DNA from: CAIYUC01 sp963682005
GTDB lineage: Bacteria > Bacteroidota > Bacteroidia > Bacteroidales > FEN-979
Reading direction: 5' to 3'
NCBI GenBank assembly: GCA_963682005.1
Contig: OY820914.1
Coordinates: 2,666,001 to 2,730,000 of the forward strand
DNA length: 64,000 bases
A model generated the notes under the pieces. That model searched no databases and had not been told where the DNA came from. It saw only the letters and a program-made list of their open reading frames with translations. Position numbers and translations under genes: made by a program. Numbering within the stretch: the stretch's first letter is position 1; every line of letters begins with the position of its first letter. This document shows positions 51,909-60,500 of this stretch, piece after piece.

Positions 51909-52757
51909 CTAATCCGTAAGCAAAGAGACCAGCCTGACCGCTTCCACCGCTTCCTTCACATCATGGACACGCAGAATATTCACCCCTTTCATCAATGCAA
52001 TCGTATTTAAAACCGTTGTTCCGTTCAACGTTTCCGAGGGATGGGCATGAAGCACTTTATTGATCATAGACTTTCTTGAAAATCCAACAAGGATGGGATA
52101 TCCGAATTCATGCAGAAATTGTATTCCGGAAAGCAGATGATAATTGTGTTCAACATTCTTTCCAAAACCAAAACCGGGGTCGAGAATAATCTGGTTGAAT
52201 GCCGGGGGAAGTTTCGCCATTCGTTCTGAAAAAAATACGGCGACCTCTTTTTCAATATCGTGGTAATGCGGTGCAACCTGCATGGTTTCAGGTGTTCCCT
52301 GCATATGCATCATGATATACGGGACCGAAGCTTCCGACACAATGGAATAGATCTTCTCATCAAACCGCCCGGCATAAACATCATTGATCATTCCTGCCCC
52401 GTATTCGATGGCCATTTTTGCCACGGATGACCGGTAGGTATCCACGGAAATAATGATATCCGGAAAATATTTTGAGAGCACTTCGAGGATCGGCTGCAGC
52501 CGCTGCTTCTCTTCACTTTCTTCAACTACCTTCGAACCGGGCCGTGTGGATACAGCACCGATATCAATAATGGAAGCACCCTCCCTGATCATTTTATCCA
52601 CCTGTTTCAGCTGATCTCCGGTGGTAGGATAACAACCTCCGTCATAAAAAGAATCAGGGGTGACATTCAATATGCCCATCACTGCAGGATGTTCGAGTTG
52701 CAGGATTTTTCCCCCGCAATCCAGTTCATGTACTTTTCCCGGCCTGTACAACCCCAT
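51909..52757 (-). CDS. folP: Dihydropteroate synthase
   Basis: Joins pterin pyrophosphate to p-aminobenzoate in folate synthesis. 282 residues, TIM barrel. Motifs: GILNVTPDSFYDGG (pterin loop, about 28-41), ASIIDIGAVSTRPGS, VDTYRSSVAKMAIEYGAGMINDVY, LDPGFGFGKNVEHN, LVGFSRKSMI and LRVHDVKEAVEA at the end. Cytoplasmic. Promoter TACTTTTG at 52797-52804; likely leads a folP-cdaA transcript. Confidence 0.97.
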   Translation of the reverse strand: MGLYRPGKVHELDCGGKILQLEHPAVMGILNVTPDSFYDGGCYPTTGDQLKQVDKMIREGASIIDIGAVSTRPGSKVVEESEEKQRLQPILEVLSKYFPDIIISVDTYRSSVAKMAIEYGAGMINDVYAGRFDEKIYSIVSEASVPYIMMHMQGTPETMQVAPHYHDIEKEVAVFFSERMAKLPPAFNQIILDPGFGFGKNVEHNYHLLSGIQFLHEFGYPILVGFSRKSMINKVLHAHPSETLNGTTVLNTIALMKGVNILRVHDVKEAVEAVRLVSLLTD

Positions 52758-52796
52758 TCTGCCTCCTGGTTTTCAAGTTTCTTTAAGATTTCGGAT

Positions 52797-52804
52797 CAAA
52801 AGTA
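52797..52804 (-). promoter_or_regulatory. Bacteroidetes -7 element for folP
   Basis: Minus-strand TACTTTTG; transcription start near 52790, leader about 33 nt. Confidence 0.5.
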
Positions 52805-52862
52805 CGATCAAAAATGAAAATGTTCTTAATTTTAGCCTTCTATTTTCCTGAAGAACCATTGC

Positions 52863-53408
52863 ATGAATGAGAATATAAAAACGAAAGAGCAGTTTGAAGC
52901 TGTTATCCGGGAATGCCGGAAGATCTTCCTCGCCAAAATGAAGGACTATGGAAGTTCCTGGCGCATCCTCCGGACACCGTCGCTGACCGACCAGATCTTT
53001 ATCAAAGCAAGCAGGATCCGAAGCTTTGAAGAGAAGGGAATACAAAAGATCGATGAAGGAATCAGGCCGGAATACATGGGGATCGTTAATTATTCGGTCA
53101 TTGCATTGATCCAGATCGAGCTTGCCGACAACCCGGATCTCAACCTGGAGATTGGTCATGCGGAACAACTTTACAACAAGCATATTTATGCCGCCCGTGA
53201 TCTCATGCTGAACAAGAACCATGATTACAGCGAGGCCTGGCGCGACATGCGCATAAGCTCCCTCACCGATATCATCATGATGAAACTGATGAGGATAAAA
53301 CAAATTGAAGATAACAAAGGAAAAACATTTGTTTCCGAAGGAGTCGACGCAAATTACCATGATATAATTAATTATTCGGTTTTTGCGTTAATTAAGTTGG
53401 AGGTCTGA
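52863..53408 (+). CDS. DUF1599-family protein, internally duplicated
   Basis: 181 residues, all-helical. Two related halves: residues about 10-85 with KDYGSSWRILRTPSLTDQIFIKASRI and VNYSVIALIQIE, and about 95-180 with HDYSEAWRDMRISSLTDIIMMKLMRI and INYSVFALIKLE. DUF1599 (also named a nucleotide-modification-associated domain) has no proven activity; its arrangement recalls MazG-like or PRA-type nucleotide enzymes, which is inference. Its last codons are written by a GGAGGTC heptamer array and the stop is the start of the second unit. In Bacteroidetes it is often next to the DoxX gene that follows here. Confidence 0.9.
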   Translation: MNENIKTKEQFEAVIRECRKIFLAKMKDYGSSWRILRTPSLTDQIFIKASRIRSFEEKGIQKIDEGIRPEYMGIVNYSVIALIQIELADNPDLNLEIGHAEQLYNKHIYAARDLMLNKNHDYSEAWRDMRISSLTDIIMMKLMRIKQIEDNKGKTFVSEGVDANYHDIINYSVFALIKLEV

Positions 53409-53440
53409 GGTCAGAGGTCAGAGATCGGAGGTCGGAGGTC
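53399..53440. repeat. GGAGGTC-type heptamer array overlapping the DUF1599 stop
   Basis: Six in-phase units: GGAGGTC, TGAGGTC, AGAGGTC, AGAGATC, GGAGGTC, GGAGGTC. The stop codon TGA is the first three bases of the second unit. Confidence 0.9.
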
Positions 53441-53445
53441 ATGCA

Positions 53446-53478
53446 GTAGCTGAAAGTCGTGACTTTCAGTTTGACAGA
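53446..53478. repeat. Dispersed GAAAGTC palindrome, copy 2
   Basis: CTGAAAGTCGTGACTTTCAG within GTAGC...TTTGACA; sister of 50810-50842. Confidence 0.7.
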
Positions 53479-53480
53479 TG

Positions 53481-53605
53481 ATAGAGGACAGAGGACAGAG
53501 AATAGAGAATAGAGAATAGAGAATAGATAATAGATAATAGATAATGGAGAAATAGAATTAGACCCGAAGCCCGAAGCCTGTTCCCGCTTTCGCGGGAATG
53601 ACGGT
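53481..53605. repeat. Drifting heptamer array and REP-like palindrome
   Basis: Ten in-phase units (53481-53550) change stepwise: ATAGAGG, ACAGAGG, ACAGAGA, three ATAGAGA, three ATAGATA, ATGGAGA. After AAGCCCG words come TTCCCGC (53581-53587), TTTC, GCGGGAA (53592-53598) and TGACGG. Nothing else is visible before the next gene. Confidence 0.88.
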
Positions 53606-53655
53606 CATTGGAAAGCCTGAAGCAACAAACAAATATTAACCAACTGCCTGAAACT

Positions 53656-54768
53656 ATGAAAATAATCCGAAACGCTGCCCGTATCATAATTGGATTGGTT
53701 TTTATTTTTTCCGGATTTGTCAAAGGAGTTGATCCGCTTGGCACTGTTTACCGGATGGAAGATTATTTCCAGGCATTCGGAATGCCGTGGGCATCCCAGT
53801 ATGCCTTATACCTCACGATCTTTCTCTGCATGGTCGAATTCACGGTAGGCATCAGCCTGCTCTTTAACCTGTGGATCAAAGGGACAGCTTTCGTTCTTTT
53901 ACCGATGCTCACCTTTTTTACCGTCCTTACCTTTTTCGATGCCATGTACAACATCGTCCCGGATTGCGGATGCTTCGGCGATGCACTTAAACTCACCAAT
54001 GTTCAGACTTTCCTGAAGAACCTTGTACTGATGGTCGTAGTCATGCCGATTTTCTTTTCAAAGAAAAAATTCAAAGGAATTTTGCCTTTCAGAATGGAGG
54101 TAATTGTTCTTTTCATATTTATCATCGGATTTACCGGGCTGGAAGTATACTGTTACAGGCATCTGCCCATCATTGATTTCATGAGCTGGAAAGTTGGGAA
54201 CCAGGTGAATAAGGTGAATGAAAACCCCATCAAGTTCTATGTGATCTACAAGAATAAAAAAACCGGGGAAGAGAAGGAATACCTGGCCCCCAATTATCCG
54301 TGGAATGATTCAGTGTGGATGTCGCAATGGGTTTATAAAGGACAGCGTGTCGATGATCCTAACAAGGACAAGGGGTTGGTCCTTCGGGTGGAGGACGACA
54401 AAGGGAATGATTATACCGCGTCCATTCTCGACAACCCGGATCTTCAGTTCATCCTGGTGGCCTATGATCTGGCAAAAACAGACAAGGAAGCCTTTCACCG
54501 CATCGCGCCATTATACAAGAAGGCAATGGTTGACGGCATTTCGTTTGTCACCCTGACCAATTCACTGCCTGATGAGATCCGGAAATTCAGGTTCGAGAAC
54601 GGGATCACATTTGATTTTTACATGGCCGATGATGTGGTGCTTAAGACCATGGTCCGGTCAAACCCGGGACTGGTCCTCATCAGGAATGGCAAGGTGCTGG
54701 CAAAATGGCACTATAACGACTTTCCCACGTATGAGGAGGTCATGAAAACATTCAGAAATCCGTCCTGA
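53656..54768 (+). CDS. DoxX/MauE-like membrane protein with thioredoxin-like C-terminus (BT_3928 type)
   Basis: 370 residues from ATG 53656, which starts at the membrane helix MKIIRNAARIIIGLVFIFSGFVKG; a start at 53608 would add a spacer-encoded tail. Four membrane helices in residues 1-165, with the MauE-like VPDCGCFGDALKL motif between two of them. The C-terminal half (about 190-370) looks like a thioredoxin fold without a CxxC (SNPGLVLIRNGKVLAKWHYNDFP). Probably a redox-linked inner-membrane protein. Its stop overlaps the next start by one base (TGATG). Confidence 0.88.
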   Translation: MKIIRNAARIIIGLVFIFSGFVKGVDPLGTVYRMEDYFQAFGMPWASQYALYLTIFLCMVEFTVGISLLFNLWIKGTAFVLLPMLTFFTVLTFFDAMYNIVPDCGCFGDALKLTNVQTFLKNLVLMVVVMPIFFSKKKFKGILPFRMEVIVLFIFIIGFTGLEVYCYRHLPIIDFMSWKVGNQVNKVNENPIKFYVIYKNKKTGEEKEYLAPNYPWNDSVWMSQWVYKGQRVDDPNKDKGLVLRVEDDKGNDYTASILDNPDLQFILVAYDLAKTDKEAFHRIAPLYKKAMVDGISFVTLTNSLPDEIRKFRFENGITFDFYMADDVVLKTMVRSNPGLVLIRNGKVLAKWHYNDFPTYEEVMKTFRNPS

Positions 54769-55850
54769 TGGGAAAATTTATCCTGAAACGCCTTTTCTAC
54801 GGGATCCTGGTACTTTTCGGTGTCATCGTCATCAATTTCTTTTTGTTCAATGTGCTCCCGGGGGACCCTGCACGGATGATGCTGGGTCAGCGGGCTGATA
54901 TCGCTTCCGTTGAGGCGATCAATAAGGATCTTGGCCGGGATAAACCGCTCCTGACACAGTTTTTCAATTACCTGAACGACCTTTCCCCGGTCTCACTTCA
55001 TAATGCAAAGGATCCGGAAAGCTACTGGTTCCTGGATCCTTCGAAATACCAGTCAGCAATTAAACTGATTCCGCTGCCTTCTGACGGGGTGGTTGTTCTG
55101 AAAGAACCCTATCTCCGCCGTTCATACCAATCGAAAAGAATGGTTTCGGAGATCCTGGGCGACGGCTTTGTCAATACGATCATCCTGGCTTTGGTTGCCA
55201 TGACATTTGCAGTCATATTCGGGATTATCATCGGGATAATTTGTGCCGTTAAGAAAAACAGCTTCATCGATCGTGTCTCACTTGTTTTTTCGGTACTTGG
55301 AATGTCACTGCCTTCATTCTTTGCGGCCATCCTGAATGCCTGGATCTTTGCCTTTGTACTGGCAGGAATCACCCATCTGAACATGGCCGGAAGCCTCTAT
55401 TCCATCGATGATTTCGGAAACGGAGAATACCTCGATCTGAAAAACCTTATCCTGCCTGCCTTTACGCTCGGCATAAGGCCCCTGGCGATCGTTGTTGAGC
55501 TGACACGGAATTCATTGCTTGACGTTCTTTCCCAGGATTATATCCGCACTGCCCGGGCTAAAGGACTGAGCAATTTCAGGATCCTGACAAAACATGCGTT
55601 GAAGAATGCCATGAACCCTGTAGTGACAGCCGTTTCGGGATGGCTTGCATCACTCCTGGCAGGGGCGGTCTTCGTTGAATATATCTTCGACTGGAAAGGG
55701 ATCGGGGTAGTTATCGTAAATGCGCTTGAAAAATATGATTTCCCGGTTGTAATGGGCGCAGTATTATTCATTTCAATAATTCTTGTCGTTATTAATATAT
55801 TGGTAGATATTGTTTACGGAATGCTGGATCCCAGGGTCAGGGTGACGTGA
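54768..55850 (+). CDS. DppB-type ABC transporter permease, standing alone
   Basis: 360 residues. The N-terminus GKFILKRLFYGILVLFGVIVINFFLFNVLPGDPA is typical of peptide/nickel permeases of the DppB/OppB family. Six membrane helices; an unusually long extracytoplasmic segment (about 55-125) separates helices one and two. The EAA loop is present (ARAKGLSNFRILTKHALKNAMNPVV). Translationally coupled to the DoxX gene, yet no DppC, ATPase or binding protein adjoins, so partners must be elsewhere. Substrate, probably peptides, is unproven. Confidence 0.9.
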   Translation: MGKFILKRLFYGILVLFGVIVINFFLFNVLPGDPARMMLGQRADIASVEAINKDLGRDKPLLTQFFNYLNDLSPVSLHNAKDPESYWFLDPSKYQSAIKLIPLPSDGVVVLKEPYLRRSYQSKRMVSEILGDGFVNTIILALVAMTFAVIFGIIIGIICAVKKNSFIDRVSLVFSVLGMSLPSFFAAILNAWIFAFVLAGITHLNMAGSLYSIDDFGNGEYLDLKNLILPAFTLGIRPLAIVVELTRNSLLDVLSQDYIRTARAKGLSNFRILTKHALKNAMNPVVTAVSGWLASLLAGAVFVEYIFDWKGIGVVIVNALEKYDFPVVMGAVLFISIILVVINILVDIVYGMLDPRVRVT

Positions 55851-55854
55851 GATT

Positions 55855-55983
55855 GGCAGTCGGCAGTCGGCAGTCGGCAGTCGGCAGTCGGCAGTCGGCA
55901 AATGGAAAATAGAGGATAGAGGATAGAGGACTTAGGACAGAAGTCTCAAGCCCGCAGCCCGCAGCCCGCAGCCCGCAGCCCGA
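55855..55983. repeat. Three heptamer arrays before tpiA
   Basis: Six GGCAGTC units (55855-55896), then AGAGGAT units (about 55909-55931), then five AGCCCGC units (about 55949-55983). Confidence 0.92.
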
Positions 55984-56011
55984 AACAGTTAACAAATTAA
56001 AAACAAAAAAT

Positions 56012-56770
56012 ATGAGAAGAAACATCGTTGCCGGGAACTGGAAGATGAACAAGACTTTCAGCGAGGCGGAACAACTGATCGCAGATATTGCTGATGAACT
56101 GGAAGATACAGGCCTTGTAAACACGGAAGTGATCCTGTGTCCACCTTATCTTTACCTGGAACTGGCAACAGATATTGCGGAAGAATCATCATTCAGCGTG
56201 GGTTCGCAGAATGTAAGCGACAAGGATTTCGGTGCCTATACAGGAGAAATTTCAGCGGCAATGCTAAAAATGCTGAATGTAAAGTATGCCATCATCGGTC
56301 ATTCGGAGCGGAGGAAGTATTACAATGAAAGCCATGCATTCCTTGCCGGGAAGGTCGATGCGGTGCTCAGGCATGAGATCCAGCCGATCTTTTGCTGCGG
56401 AGAGCTTCTTCCCGAGCGTGAAGCGAACAACCATTTCGGAGTCGTGAAAAAACAACTTGAAGAATCGCTGTTCCATCTCGATCCAATACAGTTCAAGCAA
56501 GTGGTGATCGCATACGAACCCGTATGGGCCATCGGTACAGGTGTTAATGCCACACCAGAACAGGCACAGGAGATGCATGCCTACATCCGCGGGCTCATAT
56601 CTGCAAAGTATAATACGGAGATCGCTGAAAACACCACCATCCTTTACGGAGGAAGCTGCAACGGGAAAAATGCCCGGGACCTCTTCTCACAACCCGATGT
56701 TGATGGCGGACTGATCGGCGGTGCTTCACTGGATGCCTCTGAATTCCTGGCAATCATTAAATCCTTCTGA
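56012..56770 (+). CDS. tpiA: Triosephosphate isomerase
   Basis: Interconverts dihydroxyacetone phosphate and glyceraldehyde 3-phosphate. 252 residues, TIM barrel. Active site: Asn9/Lys11 in AGNWKMNK, His97 in GHSERR, Glu169 in AYEPVWAIGTG, and phosphate loops LYGGSCNGKNA and GGLIGGASL. The first gene of a run tpiA-prmA-large protein with spacings of 3 bp and a 4-base overlap. Confidence 0.98.
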   Translation: MRRNIVAGNWKMNKTFSEAEQLIADIADELEDTGLVNTEVILCPPYLYLELATDIAEESSFSVGSQNVSDKDFGAYTGEISAAMLKMLNVKYAIIGHSERRKYYNESHAFLAGKVDAVLRHEIQPIFCCGELLPEREANNHFGVVKKQLEESLFHLDPIQFKQVVIAYEPVWAIGTGVNATPEQAQEMHAYIRGLISAKYNTEIAENTTILYGGSCNGKNARDLFSQPDVDGGLIGGASLDASEFLAIIKSF

Positions 56771-56773
56771 CCC

Positions 56774-57589
56774 ATGGAGTACGTCATGCTTCATATCAGG
56801 AATGTTGATGAGATCAAACAGGCCATCCTGATGGATCAGCTTTTTGCCCGGGGGTTTGAAACATTTGAAGAAAAGGAAACGGAGATCCTTTGCTACATCA
56901 AGGCCCCTGATTTCGACCCTGAAAAAACGGACCAGGTCCTGAAGGAAAACAAGGTCAGTGCTGAAATTGTCCGGATCCCTGAACAGAATTGGAACGAAGA
57001 GTGGGAAAAGAACTTCAGTCCCGTCGATATCATCGGGAAATGCTACATCCGGGCGCCATTTCATCCTGAAGTGGAAGGATATCAGTACGAAATCATCATC
57101 GAACCAAAAATGTCATTCGGGACCGCTCATCATGAAACCACTTCCATGATGCTCGAATTGATGTTGCCGATGGATCTCAGCAGGAAAACAGTCCTTGATA
57201 TGGGCTGCGGAACAGGGATCCTTGCGATCCTGGCCCATAAAATGAAAGCCGGGAAAATCGTGGCGATCGATAACGATGAATGGGCTTACACGAATACCCG
57301 GGAAAATGTCATTCGAAATGCAGCAGAAGAAATTGAAGTCCTGCAGGGGGGAATTGAAGCTGTCCCTGACCTGGAATTTGACGTCATTCTCGCAAATATC
57401 AACAGGAATATCCTCCTGGACCAGATCAGGTCGTATGCAGCGCATCTGAAAGAGGGAGGATCCTTGTTCATGAGCGGGTTCTATGAGGCAGATCTGCCTG
57501 TTATTGAAAAGAAAGTCCTTGAACATGGCCTGAAACCAATTTCATTCCTCACAAAAAATCAATGGGTCGCAGCAAAATACCACAAATGA
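56774..57589 (+). CDS. prmA: Ribosomal protein L11 methyltransferase
   Basis: SAM-dependent methylation of ribosomal protein L11. 271 residues: an N-terminal L11-recognition domain (about 1-95) and a Rossmann methyltransferase domain with FGTAHHETTSMML, motif I LDMGCGTGILAILA (about 141-154), VAIDNDEWA and the catalytic-site VILANINRNILL (NPPY-type position reads ANIN). Ends WVAAKYHK with its TGA inside the ATG of the next gene. Confidence 0.94.
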   Translation: MEYVMLHIRNVDEIKQAILMDQLFARGFETFEEKETEILCYIKAPDFDPEKTDQVLKENKVSAEIVRIPEQNWNEEWEKNFSPVDIIGKCYIRAPFHPEVEGYQYEIIIEPKMSFGTAHHETTSMMLELMLPMDLSRKTVLDMGCGTGILAILAHKMKAGKIVAIDNDEWAYTNTRENVIRNAAEEIEVLQGGIEAVPDLEFDVILANINRNILLDQIRSYAAHLKEGGSLFMSGFYEADLPVIEKKVLEHGLKPISFLTKNQWVAAKYHK

Positions 57590-60500
57590 AAAGGTTTCCG
57601 CATGCTGTTTTGTTCTTTATCCTGGTAATCCTGTTTCCGGCCGTTTCCATGCGATCATTCGGGCAGAAGCTGGACGGCTTCTCAGGTGATTCAACAAAAT
57701 TCATCGGAGAGTTGCATACCCTCTTTATGAATCTGCCCGGGAATGAAGAAAAGATGGCCGCGAAGATGATGGAAAGCTTCATCCAGAAATGGAATTCCGA
57801 ACAATTCAACCCTTCGAAAAAGAAGATCATTTATTCCATCTGCAACCAGATGCTCAAAAAGCGTATGCGTGCTTTTCCCGATTTTTATGATTACATCCGG
57901 ACCCTGGACATTTTTATCACATCGCACCAGCCTGATGAAGCATTCTATGACTGGTCGAAGATCCTGAATGACCTGCTCAGCGCGAAAAGCACCCGGTACT
58001 ATCTTGCATACCTTGAATCCACAGGCGATCTTTTTGAAGGAAACCTGGTCTTCAAATCCACATCATCACAATGGAAAGTAACCAACCCGGTATATAAGAT
58101 CGGGAAAGATACCGTTCCTTTCATCAGTTTCGGGAAATCTGATCTTGTTTGTACGAGCACAAAGGACAGCTTGCGGATTTCCGGCACGACCGGTCGTTAT
58201 TATCCTTTAACGAATCACTGGATCGGGAAGGGTGGCAGGGTCGATTGGCGCCGGACCGGGCTTGATCCGCAGAAAGTCTATGCAGAGCTCAACAACTACC
58301 AGATCCAGATGAAGTTCTCGAAAATAATTGCGGATTCAACGGTTTTTTACAATAAAACATATCTCGCGAATCCGCTTCTTGGACGATACATGGACCGGCT
58401 CCTGGCCGATGTCCCGGATGAAAAGGCTTCTTATCCCCGCTTTTCATCCTATGACAACCGGATCGGCATCAAAGATCTGTTCAAAAATATTGATTACCAG
58501 GGAGGATTCGCCATGGAAGGAGTGAAGGTGATCGGATCGGGGGACATCAGCCATGATGCCCGGCTGGATTTTAAGAAAGACAATAAGGATTTTCTGACCA
58601 TTCGCTCCAAAACGTTTATCATCAGGCCCGACCGGATCAATTCGGGGATGGCGTCCATCACTATATACCACGAGGGGGATTCCGTATACCATCCGGGTCT
58701 ACAGATGAAATACATTGATGAGAAAAAAGAATTGTCACTGACACGTGATGAACGCGTTTCCACGATCAGTCCATGGTTTGATTCCTGGCACAGGATCGAG
58801 ATCTATTGCGAGGAACTCACCTGGAAGATGAATGATCCGAAGATCGAGTTTGGAATGGAACGTGGACCGAATATGGAGGGAAAATCGGTATTCGAATCCA
58901 GCAACTATTATTCACAGCAGCGGTACGAAAGGCTCCAGGGTCTGGATGAAATCAATCCGCTTTATGTGATCAAAAAATACCTCGAAACTAAAAAGAGCAA
59001 TGAGTTCACTCTGGATGAACTTGCGGCATATATGCGAAAACCGCCCCTGCAGGTCGAATCCCTCATTCTTAACCTTACCACGAAAGGGTTCCTGATCTAT
59101 AACTATGAAGCGAAAAAGGCAAAGGTCAACCAAAAGCTATTTGCTTTTGTCAAAGCGAAAAATGGCCAGACGGATTATGATGTCATCGTTTTCAATTCAG
59201 AGGTTAAGGGAAAGAGCAACGGCATTCTCAACCTTGATAATTTTGATATGCGGATACAGGGCGTCCAGAAGGTCTTCCTGAGTGATTCACAGCAGGTGAA
59301 CATTTTTCCGGCCCGCGAGGAGATCATCCTGAAGAAGGACAGGGATTTTCTTTTCTCCGGGAAAGTGGAGGCAGGGCTGTTCGATTTTTTTGCAAAAGAT
59401 TGCTCGTTTGAATACGATAAATTCAAGCTGAACATGCCCAACATTGATTCAATGAGCTTTTATGTCAGGAGTCGTACGAAGGACCCGAAAACACAGCGCT
59501 ATCCGCTGGTGCGGGTGAAAACCATCATCAATGGCCTGAGTGGAGAACTGCTCATCGACGATCCGAAAAATAAATCTGGTCTGAAGCGGTTCAGGCAATA
59601 CCCGATCTTTACAAGCAAGAACGATGCTCATGTCGACTGGGATCGAAAATATATCCAGAATGGGGTCTACAAAAAAGATAAATTCTATTATACAGTCGCT
59701 CCATTTACTTTTACGGGATTGGGCCATATTCCTACGGATAGCCTTCAGTTTAAAGGGGTATTGTCTTCCGGCGGAATATTCCCGGACATTGTCCAGCCGC
59801 TGGTCCTGCGCCCTGATTATTCGATGGGGATTGAAAAGGTCACGGATGAAAAAGGGCTGCCGGTTTATGGAGGAAAAGGAACATTCACCTCAAAGATCGA
59901 CCTGAGTAATGAAGGCCTGAAAGGAAACGGGAAACTAACCTTTCTCAATTCCAACGCCATGTCTGACAACTTCATGTTTTATCCCGATACCATGAAAGCC
60001 CTGGCCAGGACATTTGTTCAGACTGAACTCGTTGCGGCTGTGGAATACCCCGCGGTTTCCGCGGATTCGGTCTCACAGACCTGGTATCCGAAGCGGGATT
60101 CAATGCTTGTTCGAACTACCAGGAAAGATATGAACATGTATAACGACCAGGCAAAATTTGCCGGTCAGATTGCGCTCACACCAAAAGGACTTACAGGGGA
60201 CGGAACCATCAGAATCAGGGATGCGGAGATGGATTCCCGGTTATTTCTCTTCAAGCAAAGGGTGTTCGATGCAAACATTGCCAATTTCAGGATCAAGGCC
60301 TATAACCTGTCGGATCTTTCCATCTCGACAAAGAATTACCAGACCCATTTTGACTTTGATCACCGGAAAGGGGAGTTCAAATCGAACGTCGGGATCTCAC
60401 GGGTTGAATTCCCGTTCAACAAGTACATCTGCTCGATGGACCGGTTCGACTGGCTGATCGACAATGAGGAGATCGCCTTGTACAACGAGCGCAGCCAGCG

